64,000 nucleotides of DNA from NCBI GenBank assembly GCA_019671005.1, contig CM033745.1:39353834-39417833 (forward strand), read 5' to 3'. The stretch comes from Hibiscus mutabilis. Its lineage: Eukaryota > Streptophyta > Magnoliopsida > Malvales > Malvaceae. Shown piece after piece: positions 1 through 12,577 of the stretch; positions within the stretch are counted from its first letter, which is position 1; each line of letters starts with the position of its first letter. Below the pieces are notes generated by a model, which was not told the DNA's origin, made no database searches, and saw nothing but the letters and a program-made list of their open reading frames with translations. The position numbers and the translations under genes are program-made.

Positions 1-104
1 ACATGTTGTTAATCGAATTCACTCAAGGAAAGACTCAATTTCATTTCGAGTTTATTCAAGTATGCGCTGCTTTGATCCATTTCAAGACAATGTCATGTTT
101 ATGT
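1..104 (-). mobile_element. Interior fragment of outer LTR (O), left part
   Basis: There is no open gene here. The stretch resembles the interior of the Tekay-type LTRs elsewhere in the window and is cut at 105 by LTR1. It most likely resumes at 7255, where the sequence reaches the family's conserved LTR box. A short stretch also resembles the long intron of element E (around 59030-59060), so an internal-region origin cannot be excluded. Confidence 0.4.
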
Positions 105-3100
105 TGTAACACCCCTCGCTTGGGTTAGGAGCGAGGAGTGTCGATGCATGTAACATGTAAGGAGACACAAAATTCGGGCAAATTTGAACCATTTCTTAAG
201 TTTCTTACTTATCAAGTTACCCTTATAATCAATTCAAGTTACCATCAAGACATACTAGACCATTCAATCACTATGATCAAGTTAGGATCCATTTCTATTC
301 AAATTAAACCATGTATTAATATAGTATAGCAAGTTGATTCCATTTAAACTAAGTTCACCCTAGTCTTAAGGCTATTCGAAATACATACTTATCAGACAAG
401 ATATCTTACCAACATTTTAATTCAATTTGATTTAGAAGATTAGTTCAAATTATCTATTATAACATTCAAGACAACCTTCACTTAGAAACTTAAGTCATAT
501 ACTTATATATACTTATCAAAGAAGGCCATCAAGTCATTCAAGTCATTGCATACAAACATAAGTACATTTACATCTAAAGGTGCCTTAAAGCATTACAACC
601 ATAGTGACAAGTTTTCATGCAAACTATGTACATAACAAAATGCATGAGATAACAAGACTAGACATCAATCTAATGCCACCATCTAGGAGTCTTACAAAAA
701 GTACCAAGTCATACACTGTGCTTTGCTTGTGTTCTGCTCCGAGCTCAAGAAAAGATGGCTATCGATCAATCTAAACCTGAATTTTTTTTGAAGAAGGAAA
801 ACAAGAGTGATAAGTACTTAATGTACTTAGTGAGGTAGTTCCTAGATCTATCAATTTATTCATATTGTTAACTTAAAGTCCTTGTTCATTTTAATTGGGA
901 TTATTCTAACTTGGCATCAATTAATTAGAGTCAAGACCTAACTAGTCCAACATGCACCATTCGAATGCAACAATTCAAGAAGTCAAGAATCCATTTTAGG
1001 CTCACAATAAATCAAGTCAAACAAATGATCAATCACAATTTCTATTAATCAAACAAGCAATGTTAAGCAAGAATCAAGCTTTTCAAGCAATGAGATCATC
1101 AAGGCTCATTCGAATAGGGTCCCTTTTTACTATATAATTTACCTTTCAAGTTATGAGCATTTTAAGATAACAAGTACTTCAATCATCCGTGTAATTTCAT
1201 TTCATTTCAAGATCATTAGTAAACATCAAGTTTGATCACTCTTTATTCATAATTACAAGTCTTTGTTTCAAGTTCATTTATTATTGTTTTGCCTTGGTAG
1301 TTAGTAGGACTAGGTAATCAAGTCTCAAGTTGGTACACAAAGTACCTAGCATGTTATCGTATTAACTTAGTACACAATGTACCTAAGCAAGAAGGTGTCT
1401 GCTACACCACGTAATAGAGTACAGAAAGCACCTGAGTAAAATGTGTCTGTTACACAACGTGTTTAGGTACACAAAGTAACAACATGTTATCGTATTAAGT
1501 CGAGCTCTAGACTCTAAGGCATGCCGTTCTACCTATGACCAACTAGCAACCTAGGACTTGTTGAGTCTTTTATTAGCAAGAAATTGCACATCAATTGATT
1601 AAGCAACAAGCATAACAAGATCAATTTCATTTTAGATCTTTAAGCCGTATAATTCTTAGTTCAATTCATAGGTGATCAAGCATTCTCAAACATCACACAA
1701 GATCATTCAATCCAACATTGCATTCGAACACATCAAGCATTACTAGCAAGAACAATTCACCCATTGTCATTATCTAGCTTCATTACCAAGTTATTAGCTT
1801 ATCAAGTCTTGATTATATCCTTTCTTCCCTTTATTAACCAATTACCAATAGAATTTAGATTGATTTCAAGAATAAGGCACAAACAAGTATTTAGTCATGC
1901 TGATTTGGTTAGGACCTAAGTCCCAACCCTAAATGTAACTACACTCACAAAACTCCAAGCAAAAGCAAGCTAGTGTTGCTCCTTGATATAGGTTCTCTTA
2001 TCCCTCCTATTAGCTTGGCCAACCCTGTCTTCTTCCACAAGATCTTCTATTCCTTGCTTTAATAAGCCATACACAAACATATAAAGAGCATGTTAGCACA
2101 CAATTCATCAAGCCAATTCATTCAATTCAAGACAAGATTACAAGCATATAACATACACATATTGGGTAGCATGCTCTTGTACATTTTCCTTTTTACTCAA
2201 CCACTTTTCTACATTCTAGTTCATGTAAAATAAGGCATATTTCAAAGCCTAAAACTGTAACACCCCCTACCCGGGTTAGTAGTAACTCGGTTCAGGAGCG
2301 TTACGTAGCAAGAAAGCAAGGACAAAACAAGGCATGGCATTCAAACTATACTATAACATAGACAAGGCAAGGATAATACATGCATTACACATTCAAACTT
2401 GATTCAATAATCAAGCATTACATTCGACAATCAACAACTAAGAAGAAATAATCATTCATACTTGTTTACTTAGCTAACAAGAAAGCTCACACTTGACTCA
2501 TAAATCATCCTATTAATCGAACTAAGCAAGCAAGGAGAGAGCAAGCATTCAAACAAGGTATAAGCAACCATTCATGCAATCTTTTCATGCAAGTAATCTC
2601 AATTGTGACTCCATGTTCATCCTAAGCATTCGGTTATACTTACAATACCATTAGATCAATTTCTTTCCTTCATATGTTTCAAGTTACTACTTTATCATGT
2701 AGATTACACTTCATTGTTCCTTAGCTTGTATACATTTAGACATCTTATTCCTATTCATACTAAGCATGATCATCTAAGCATTCATTAACATATAATTTGT
2801 TCCATGCTAGCCTTACTCTAACTCATACATTCAACCATTAACACTAGTCATATATTACAAGGCATGTAACTAGTACCTAATGAATCAAAACTATTCGGCC
2901 ATACATCAAACAAGTGCACAATACTCATAAAATCAATGCATGAACACACAATTGATTCATATACTTATCATAACCATTCAAATAGAGCTTAAGCAAGCTA
3001 TTTTATCCTATTCGAATTATAACCCAAGCATACACATGATCATTTCAAGGCTTTTACATTTCTTCATATCAACTAGATCAACATTGGATCATTCATTCCA

Positions 3101-3212
3101 TCAACATATGCGCAGCAAAACATTCAACCATTACAAGTTACCTAAGTTCATTACAAACCTTAACTATATACATATCATAGATAGGCCCATCAAGCATTAT
3201 ATACAATCCTTT

Positions 3213-3262
3213 AAAATGCATGTTCAAGCTATCTATATACATCTAGTGCCACCATTCTAGGA
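3213..3262 (-). promoter_or_regulatory. Candidate LTR core promoter block of LTR2
   Basis: Read on the minus strand, the conserved box CTAGAATGGTGGCAC is followed by TGTATATAG (3233-3241) and then, about 20 bases on, by CATGCATTTT (3213-3222). The same order occurs in LTR F (about 38512-38560) and in plus-strand LTR P (55085-55137). Spacing suits a TATA box and start site, and its position about 1 kb before the LTR end fits a U3/R border. This is inference from conservation; no transcript evidence is available. Confidence 0.4.
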
Positions 3263-3274
3263 GAATACAAAATA

Positions 3275-3415
3275 AGTATGGAATCATACTTTAACCAAGC
3301 TTGTGGAGGATGCTTCTTGCTCAAGGAATCAAGCTTCAAGATCAAGCAATGTTGAATCCTTTAACCTGTACGTTGGGAAGAATGAAACAAGAGTGATAAG
3401 TACAAAAATGTACTT
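3275..3415. repeat. Paired conserved inverted repeats of the LTR (LTR2 copy)
   Basis: AGTATG GAAT CATACT at 3275-3290 is a 6-bp stem with a 4-base loop. AAGTACA AAAA TGTACTT at 3398-3415 is a 7-bp stem with a 4-base loop. Both recur at the same spacing in LTR3 (8684-8699 and 8790-8808), in E (near 39671 and 63399), and the second also in P (54928-54946) with different loop bases. Confidence 0.75.
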
Positions 3416-6400
3416 AGTGAGGTAGTAACTAGTCTATCCATTTTGTTATTTCATGTTTCATGTCTTTTAGATCAAGTGTAGACCTAGCTAAGGCTTCCAA
3501 GCATTAGAGTAGACTTAGCTAGTCTTTCAAGTATCAAGAGTGACCTTATCTAGTCTTTCAAACATCAAGAATATCCTATCTAGGATAGCATGCATTCGGC
3601 CAACAAGATTAGGCATCAAGGAAACATAATTCATGAATCAAGCAACATGCTTGCAAAACAAGAAACCAAGGAGTCATGCTTTCAAATCAAGCAACATACA
3701 TTTCATGGCATACAAGACAAATATCGCGTATAATTGAGTCTTATTTCATTTGTCATTTCATTAAACAACACCCTTGGTACTTAGTTCGTATAGGTAACGA
3801 GTCTCCAACCAACTGTCGCCACAATATGCATCATAGTGCTGGTCAACCCTCCTACCGTCGCCAAAGACCACATACGTACCCTCCGTCTGTCGCCAAATAG
3901 GGACCTTAGTCCACCGGTACAAAATGAGCTCTAGACTCTAAGGCATGCCTTTCTACCTAATCCAACTAGCTACCAAGGTTGTTCAGATTACTATTTATTC
4001 AAGTTATCAAGTTCAAGATCATGTTCATGTCAATCAAGATCATTTCATGTTAAGCCCTTAGGCTATTGAGCCTTAGCTCACAAGTCAAGTGGTTTCAAGA
4101 TTCATTTCATCAAAATGCGATAACATTATATCTCAAACAAGTCATTAGCATTCAATCATGTTGCATTATAGCACATAGAAGCATTCAAGCTATCATCAAT
4201 CATGCTTAGCAATTCGAAATAGACATGTACATAATACTAGAATCATGTTTCATGTGTTTCTTTAATCATCCTTCCATTATTTATCCCAATCTGTTACAAA
4301 ACAGTCCAATAAAACTGTGTACAAAACAGTTTCTATCTAGCTTAAGTGCTGCTGCCTGGCAGCTTGCACACTACATGCTTAAACAGGCATATCTTTCATT
4401 TCCTACGTCAGAATTTCGATTAATTTATACCGTTGGAAATATAGCAAAACTTTGTTGAAAACCATAATAGTCTTGCATTTTAGTTCTTAGCCAATTAATA
4501 CAGTTTATTGTTCAAAGACAGAGCTTTTATGCTGTCTGGACAGTTTGCACTGTCCAGCTATTTCTATTTACAGTTTCCAGTATAGGACCCAGTTTTCAGT
4601 TCTTTTTTCTCCTAATGAAAGTATACATTAAAAATTATCATGTCATTAAAATTTCAGCCCTGAATTTGATCTCTACAATTTTTGGTGAATTTTCAAAGTG
4701 ACTGCCCAGAACAGAGCAATTCTGGGCAGCTTACACTAGGTTGCAATTCTAGTTCTTTATTTCATTCTAACAAGGTCCTATCATGACAATTTCATTCATA
4801 AACATGTTCATACATATTTAGGCCATCATAATTCATCTAAAAATGTTCTCAAAACAGGGCATAGTCATGTTGAACCTAGTTTAATCCAATTGATCACAAT
4901 TACACATCAATTCATCAACTAGGCAGTCCATTACCTAATTTACTAGTTCAATTAGGTGTAGTCATTTTTCCATCAAGTTACCAATTAAATCTCCATTTTA
5001 CCTATCCACATGTTCAAAACAGAGTTTTAAATTCATTTAGCATGCTTACACAATTTTTCAATCAAAACAGTCCCCTAATCTAAATTGTTTTGAACCATGT
5101 TCATGTTTCTAAATTTTCCAGCAATTACACATGAGTTTCATTAGCCATTTTATTACTAGCAATCAATTTCCAAGTTCTAATTGCAAATAGCATGACCTAA
5201 ACACATAAAGGAATCATCTAATTCATCAATACAACCAAGAACATCATCAAACAATCATTCAATCAATCTATAACATGTTCATCACATTTTCTACCATCTA
5301 TACATTCAAACCACATTTCCATTTCAATTCAAACAATTCAAACATGGAATTGGGATCTTGATTAAGGTAATTAAATCTAATTTGGTGAATTTAAGCTATC
5401 TAGATTTAATTTGGTGCCAAATCAAACAATTCAAACATGAAATTTACAAGAGAAGCAAGTAATTACCTTAATCACTAAGCAACCTAAGTTCTTTCTTCTA
5501 TCTTTTGCTCTAGTAACATTCGGCAAATGAAGGGGAATGAAAGTGGTTGATCATTCATCCTCATTTTGCTTAATGAAAGGACTAGTTTGCCCTTAAATTA
5601 TCCACTAATTATAGATATAATCAAGGGAATCTAAGAGATGTAGGATTTTTAGAATGCATTCCTTGGAATTGTTAGAGTTTACAAGTTGGTCATCTTAATT
5701 TGGTCACTTGATCTTTCATCCATTCAATTAGACCCTTGTCTAATCAATTTAGCTTAATTTATAGATGCAATTAAGCTATCAAATTAAGCATTTGATTTCA
5801 ACACTTGTAGGCTAGGATTTAGGGTGTTACAAAAACTGTTTTCAAGACAGTTTGCAAAATGCCACAAAACAGTGTGCATTTGCCTATGCGGCTGCTGCGA
5901 GGCAGCTTGCAATCTAGTCACTTAATCAAGCATATCTTTCATTCCGTACGTCGGAATTTCAATTGGTTTACACCGTTGGAAAGCTAACAAAATTTTATTT
6001 AGTCCATATAATGCTTTCATTTTAGTTATCATCCAATTAATAGTTTTGTTACTCAAAGACAGGGCATCCTGCTTTACTGGGCAGTTTGCACTGTCTCTAG
6101 TATTTCTACTCAACATTTCAGTACACAACCCAAAGTTTAGCTCTGTTTCTCCTAGCGAATTTATACATTCCAAGGGGTTTTCCATAAAAATTTCAGCCTT
6201 AAATTCACTATATACAATTTTTAGTGATTTTTCAAAGTCACTGCCCATAACAGAGCATTCTGGGCATATTGCACTAGGTTGGATTTCTAGCTTCTTAACT
6301 CATTTTAGCAAGGTCCTATCATGGAAATTTCATTCGTGATCATGTTCATACATGTTTTGGCCATCATAATTTACCTAGAAATGTTCTTAAAATAGGGCAT

Positions 6401-7254
6401 AATCATGTTTAATCTAGTTTGATCTATTTGATCACATTTGTACATCAATTCATCCACTAGGCAGTCCATTACCTAATTTAACTAGTTAAATTAGGTGTAG
6501 TCACATTTTTAGAAACACATGTATTCAATTCAATCTTCTCTTTACCTAGTAACATTATCAAAATAGGGTTCTAAGTTCATCTAACATGTTTGCACAATTT
6601 CTATAGCCAAAATACTCCATAACAAAGACTGTTTCTTTCATGTTCATAATTCCCAGATTTTCCAGCAACTATACATGTATCTTATCTCAATTTGGTCACT
6701 AGGAATTACAATTTCAAGTTCAATATGAGTCTAGCATGCTCCCAACATGTATAACATCCATCCAATTCATCAATACAATAAGAATATCATTCAAACAACC
6801 ATTCAATCAATCTATAACAAGTTGGGTTCAAGCATTATACCTTCTCCAAGCTTAATTTGATCAATGGATGATTTATGAAGCTTGAATTTGAAGGTTTGCA
6901 TGCAAAATTCTCTCCCCTTTCTCTCTCTATGGTTCGGCCAAGCTAGATGATAATGGGGAGGAAGATGATGATGATAGCTTAAGATAATGGATTTAGGAAA
7001 TGTCTAATTTATCCTTTGTTTAATCTTTAATCATGTAATTAACTAAGGGCAAATGGGAGAATTGGAAATTTTAGCATGCAATCTCCTTTTTCCTTATTCT
7101 ATTCGAATTGGTCACTCATGAATTGGTCCCTAATTTCTTTTATTCTTTCAATTAAGTCCTTAACTATCCTAACTAGCTTAATTACAAGTTCAATTTAGCT
7201 ATCAATTTAGGCATTTAGTTTCAATACTACTAGGCTAGGATTTAGGGCAGTACA

Positions 7255-7744
7255 CATGTCAAGCTAACTAAGCATAATCTTCTAGCAATTTACATTCAAG
7301 ACAAGGTTGCATAAAATGTTGGTTACTAGACATGGTCACCATTGTATTCATTCATATCATAACACCATCAACATGCCTTCACGCAAACTCAACATCAACT
7401 AGCAATCATGACTAACTTATCATGACCTTACTTACTGAAACTAGAAACAACCTAATCAACCAAGTGATCCATTCGAATAGAACATACAAGAGTCAAGCAC
7501 ATAGTGTCCCATTGTTAAACACATTCAAATATAACTAGATCATGTAACCAAGTTCCATTCATCATATTCAACAAGTCATGCTTAGTTCATTTACATGGCA
7601 TCAGGTTATCATGGAATCAAACATTGCCAACCAAGTATTTACAAGCTTCTAAAGGTCAAGGCCATATATATACAAACTTCAAGATAAACAAAATGCATGA
7701 TCTAGCTTAATTATGTACATATCTAAGTGCCACCAACTAGGAGA
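7255..7744 (-). mobile_element. Outer LTR (O), right part
   Basis: The sequence continues after LTR1 and ends in the family's box AAGTGCCACCAACTAGGAGA, where LTR3 has inserted. With 1-104 it makes about 0.6 kb of one LTR interior; the LTR's own ends are not in the window. No coding potential is recognised. Confidence 0.5.
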
Positions 7745-10150
7745 TGTAACACCCCATCCCTGAGTTAGTCGTAACCCGGTTCTGAAGCGTTACCAAAGCA
7801 AAAACAAAGCAATAGATAGGTTACTTGTCGAACAAGTAACCTCAGAAATACTTGCCTTGATGCGCAAGTAACCCAAACTAAGCCCTTCAATACAAACAAT
7901 ACATACAACAATTCACATTAAGCAAACCAACAACATACATAGCATACTAATTTAGGTACCATTTTGTATCATTTCATACTTATAACCTAAGTTACTAATA
8001 TCATGTTACCAATCCATCCAATTCACATGCATCATTCAAACAACAAACTCATGTGTGGCATACTTCACTTTAAGTTACTATTAAACATGGTACAACTTTC
8101 ATCCTTATTTCAATTATATGCACCTTATTCGAATAACTCTAGGTGATCACTAAACATGCTTTAACTAGCTTACTTGCATATCAAGAAATTACTTATTAAA
8201 CCAAATAACAAGTTCATTGCAAGCATCCAACATACATTTTTTATTACACTTTCATACTCCTATTCGAACAACATGTAATCCCTAATCACATTTCAATTGT
8301 TTCTTTACAATCAAGTCATCACATTTCATAGCATACTTGGCTAATACATAGATAATGCATGCTTAACATACCTTAGCCTCAAACCCCACATAGCCGAATC
8401 ATGCTAATAAACATAGGAACAAATGCATGTTCATACAGCATTGATATAACATTCAATTGAAACAAGATTCAACCATCATTGTATAAATTCATAATTTGTG
8501 CAGCTTCTTACTCTTATATATATACATATCATCATGGTTCAAACATAAAATTTAAGTCATCAAAGTTACTTACAAGATAGGCCCATCAAACATTACACAT
8601 ACAAGTCTTAAACACATATTCAAATGCATGATCAAGGCCACCTATTACAAAATCTAGTGCCACCAAACTAGGAGTATACAAAGAGTATGAATTCATACTT
8701 TCAAGCTTGCCTCAAGTGTTTCTTCAAACCCAAGATATCCTCTTGAAGTATCTTTAATCTGTTATGGGAAGAATGAAGAGTAGAGTGGTAAGTACAAGTT
8801 ATGTACTTAGTGAGGTAACACTAAATCTAGCCAATTTCGAAGCATATAAGTCCAAGTTTACATGTAATCCAAAGAATCAAGACCATCACCGTAAATCATG
8901 TACCCTTGGAATTGCAAGGAGGAAAACATAGGCAAGTTTCACATATCACCCATTCAATCATAGCAACATCCATCATGTAATCATAGCATATCATTCAAAC
9001 ACCTTACTTAGAAGACAAGGAACATACATCGTAATACTCATGTACCATTCGATCATCTTGCTTAGGTGACAAGCAATCAAAAAACTCTAATCACCAATTA
9101 GGAATTCATACACAAAGCCATTCATCTATACATTTCTTTCAAAGCAAGGAAGTTCATACAAGTTTCTTACAATACAAGCAATGCTCATTTGAATTATTAC
9201 GTCATGTTTTCAACATCCTTTGTAAGTAGCTTACTAGATAATCAAAGCTTAACAATATGCACCGAAGTGCCAATATACACCGTAGTGCCAATATGCACAT
9301 TCGTGCCAATATGTACCGTCGTACCAATATGCACCACAGTGCCAATATGCACCGTAGTGCCAATATGAGCTCAAGATTCTAAGGCATGGCCTCCTATCTA
9401 TCAAACTAGCTACCAATGTTGTTGATTATCCATCTCATTTAAGCTTTGTACAATTCTTTATTCAATTCAACAATATGCCATTCAAAGGCAAAGCCCTTAG
9501 GCTTATGGAGTCTTAACTCCCAATACAAAACTATCCATGCCATTCAAATAGCATGAAAACAATGTAGTATCCTTGTTCAATTCATTTCAACCAGCCATGT
9601 ATAACATTCACAAACACATGCATATGTATGCATTGTGCGTACCTTATTCTCCAAGCAAGCATGCCATTTCATACCTTAGGCATAAGCAATGCAATATGTC
9701 AAGCAATACATTTCATTTTCTTAACACTCAAGTAAACACATAGATCATGACATCAAACAAGTTATCATACATGTCATTTTTCCCTTAATTAGCCAAATAG
9801 GTTTTAAGTCATGTTACATGGCAATAACATTGAATTAAACAATAACAAGGTTGGTTAGGACCTAGTCCCAACCCTAAGGATAGTTACACTCACAATACTC
9901 CTAGCAATTCAAGTGTCTTGAATCCAAATCCCTTTACCTCTAGCTTTGGGATGTCCACTCCTATCGTCTTCTTCCCCTATTTATTGCCCTTGGTTTTGCT
10001 TCTAGCTTTAATTTTAATGGAAAATTACTACACATGCAAGCTTAATTCCTTCTTCAATGGTGTTTTTCCTAGCTCTTTTTCTCTCAAGTAATATACACTA
10101 ATTCATGCTTCAATGCCATTCGAACAACAATGAACAAGAAGGTTGTTTCC
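7745..10150 (-). mobile_element. LTR3: partial Tekay LTR (left portion)
   Basis: It begins TGTAACACCCCATCCCTGAG at 7745, most like the LTR of element E. It carries the inverted repeats at 8684-8699 and 8790-8808, the GAGCTC-AAGGCATGG box near 9366 and the GGTTAGGAC inverted repeat at 9853-9873. Its expected end, about 1.9 kb after that repeat, is missing. Somewhere between about 10010 and 10300 the sequence changes to an earlier position of a different LTR (LTRb). The preceding bases GGAGA are not repeated at the next right edge, which supports a truncated LTR. Confidence 0.6.
9253..9360. repeat. 18-bp minisatellite, six copies
   Basis: There are six head-to-tail units of CAATATGCACCGTAGTGC with one to five changes per unit, then a broken seventh (CAATATGAGCTC). 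The same position in other LTRs of the family holds other short CGCCA- or GCGACAG-type repeats. It is also where plus-strand LTR P inserted in element E's left LTR (40277). Confidence 0.9.
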
Positions 10151-12577
10151 ATTTAAAGTTAGAATTAGTATTATATCAATACAAGAGGCATGCATAAGCA
10201 TATCAATTCAAGTATGATCAGTTTCAAGTATCATATAAGCAAGCAAATTCAAGGTATCAAGTCAAGTATCATTCAAACTTTAGGCCATGCATTTCTTTCT
10301 TGCTTATTCATTTTAGATTAGGCCTTGTACAAAGTTATGCTTAGGTAATCGAGTCACCAACCAAACTGTCACCAAAACAAGAAACTGGTCATATCACCCT
10401 CCTACTGTCGCCAGTGACCATAACATACATCCCTCCTATTGTTGCCAAATAAGGGCCTTGACCCAGGACCGTATTCCACCCAATCATAATGAGGTATAGA
10501 CTCTATGGCATGCCATCCCATCTATGACCAACTAGCAACCAAGGCTTTGCTTGATTTACTTGTCAATTAAGTAAGCTTCAAGATTTCAAGTCAAGGCAAG
10601 TACACAAGAAGATCATGGCAAGTTAGTAGCTTATTCAAGCATCCCTTTCAAGTGTTTATCTATCAAGATCAATATATCTCTTAGGCCATTCGAGCTTTAG
10701 CTCAATATATCATGCATTCATTGTAATTCAAGCAAGTTTGCATTTCATGTCATGATTAGCATCAAGCAAGATCATGTCTAAGCATTCTTGATTTATTCGA
10801 ATAAGTCAAAACAAGAAATCATAGAAGATCAATCCATTTGTTACGTGATCCACTTGTATTACCAAATCATATATCAAGCATATATTAATACAAGTTTCCA
10901 TTTAAGCCATTATTCGCTTAATTCATTTCCAAGAATAGTTTAGATACATTTCATAACATAAACATACAACATAATAGAAATTGTGCATATTTGGTTAGGA
11001 CCTAAGTCCTAACCCTATGCAAATGCTACACTCACAATACTCCAAGCAAGTTTTGATCCTTGATCCAAATCCCTTTTTGCTTGTTACTAGGTTACCCAAC
11101 TCTATCTTCTTCAACAAGATCCACTCCTTGTTCTAACATACATCCAATATAATGGAATCAAAATCGACCATTAAACAATACATTTCAAGCAATCCAAGTT
11201 CACAAGAAACTAGAGTCAAACATTGTATTTACAACAACCTAACAATTTTATCCTTTCAATCAATTAGAATAGTTTTTCCTTGCTCTTAAACTTTCCAAAA
11301 CAGTCCCATTTTAACTGTATTTATCTTGTTATACAAAACAGTCCCTAACAGTCTTAATTTTTGCTAAAATAGTCCACTAAAATAGTTTACAATTACACCT
11401 TTATATTTGTTCTACAAAATAGTCCAAATTGTGTTTATCTCATACAATTCATGTTAACACACTTTTAATCTAACTTCCTCTTTTTTTAAGTCACTATTTC
11501 CAGCCCCTAATTCATAAAATTCAGTCCCTAGATCATTCATGGTTTCTATTCTAGTCCCTATTTCACATACATCTAAACAAGCATCTTATAGTAGTCCAAT
11601 TGACCATTATTCAAGCAATTCAATCCAGCAAGCATTTAAATTGACCTTCCCCTGTTTTAAGTTCATCAATTCAGCCCTCAATTTTGTCAAAACAGTCCAA
11701 CATTTATCAATTCTTTCAAAACAGTCCCTAGTTAGCCATTTAACAAATCAAATGTGACTAGTTTCATCTTTATGCTCAATTTTCACTATCCAGCCATGAT
11801 CTTCAATTGATTAACATCTCAATTTAGTATGTTTCTAAATTTCCAGAAAGCTTTTTACTCAATTCAAGTCCTAATTCATGGACAATTCGAACTACCTATC
11901 AAATTTCATGATCAATCAAACAATGATCTCATTTATGTACATATACCATTCGGTCGAGCATAGTTTCATACCAATTTCAATATCATTTCAACCACATTAA
12001 AGCTACAATTCAAAGTAGTTTCAAGCATAGCATCTAACATACAATTCTATGAATTCAAGTTCAATTTCTATCATCAAGCATTCATTCGAACAAGTTGCTA
12101 GGGATGAAGGACTTAAAATTCACTTACAATCTTCCTAGCTTATCCAAGTACATAAAAATATGATCACATGCAAGCTTCCAATCTCTACAATGGTGGCTTT
12201 TCTTTTCCCTAAGGAGTTGAGAGGGTTTCGACCAATTAGGAGAAAGGTTGAGTGGAGAAGATGATAGGTAGATGGACACCTATCCAAGTTGTTATCACTT
12301 GGCTTGGCCGAATGCCACCACTTGGCTTGGCTGAATGCCACCACTTGGCAATCAAGGGTCAAATTGCTTCATAACTCCTTAATTATACATTCTAATTGCA
12401 TGCAAAACCACATTTAAACATTCTTACTATTTGATCATCATGATTCATCCATTTAATTTCAAATCCATCTAATTTGGTCACTAGATTTAATCAATTCTTC
12501 TAATTTGTAGAATGTTTGTACAATTAAGTTCTAATTAATTTGTGACATATTACTAGGCTATGATTTGGGGTATTACA
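10150..12577 (-). mobile_element. LTRb: partial Tekay LTR (right portion), inserted in gag of B
   Basis: It enters mid-LTR and holds CGCCA-type repeats at 10346-10450, a GGCATGCC box near 10500 and the perfect GGTTAGGAC CTAA GTCCTAACC inverted repeat at 10993-11014. It ends TTTGGGGTATTACA at 12577. Beyond 12577 the sequence aligns at once with gag of element C, so this LTR interrupted the gag of B. The left end is lost at the chimeric junction with LTR3; the start given is approximate. Confidence 0.6.

Larger units (their letters stand above)
2256..5831 (-). mobile_element. LTR2: complete solo LTR with perfect 5-bp TSD, inside LTR1
   Basis: It starts TGTAACACCCCCTACCCGGG and ends TTTAGGGTGTTACA. 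The five bases before (AAAAC, 2251-2255) are repeated exactly after (5832-5836). Its length, 3576 bp, is the full LTR length of this family. LTR1 reads on without loss across the insertion. Internal landmarks are a TATA-like CTATATACA (plus-strand reading) at 3233-3241, the GTGCCACCA box near 3246, inverted repeats at 3275-3290 and 3398-3415, short CGCCA-type repeats near 3800-3895, and a perfect 7-bp-stem inverted repeat GGACAGT/ACTGTCC at 4538-4555. ORFs inside it lack any recognisable protein. Confidence 0.92.
105..7254 (-). mobile_element. LTR1: solo Tekay-type LTR, split by LTR2
   Basis: The left edge is TGTAACACCCC at 105 and the right edge AGTACA at 7254. Flanking five-base sequences are TATGT (100-104) and CATGT (7255-7259), a target-site duplication with one mismatch. 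Subtracting the nested LTR2 and its duplicated target leaves about 3.57 kb, matching LTR2's length. No primer site, PPT or gag-pol adjoins either edge, so this is a solo LTR from LTR-LTR recombination. It holds the family's GTGCCACCA/CTAGGAG-like box near 680 (read as ATGCCACCATCTAGGAG), the AAGTACTTAATGTACTT inverted repeat near 816, the GAGCTCTAGACTCTAAGGC box near 1502 and the GGTTAGGAC inverted repeat at 1907-1928. Orientation is inferred from the pairing of LTR ends with PPT and primer sites in C and E. Confidence 0.72.

Noticed and set aside
5922..6339. ORFs of about 100 codons on both strands
   Set aside because: Lie within LTR1; other LTRs of the family have stops at the same places, and no domain is visible.
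9253..9360. CRISPR-like regular repeats
   Set aside because: Units are contiguous without spacers, and the window is plant nuclear DNA.
105..12577. Host genes in the long gene-free left part
   Set aside because: Every stretch traces to LTR landmarks; no codon bias, splice pattern or recognisable protein was found on either strand.
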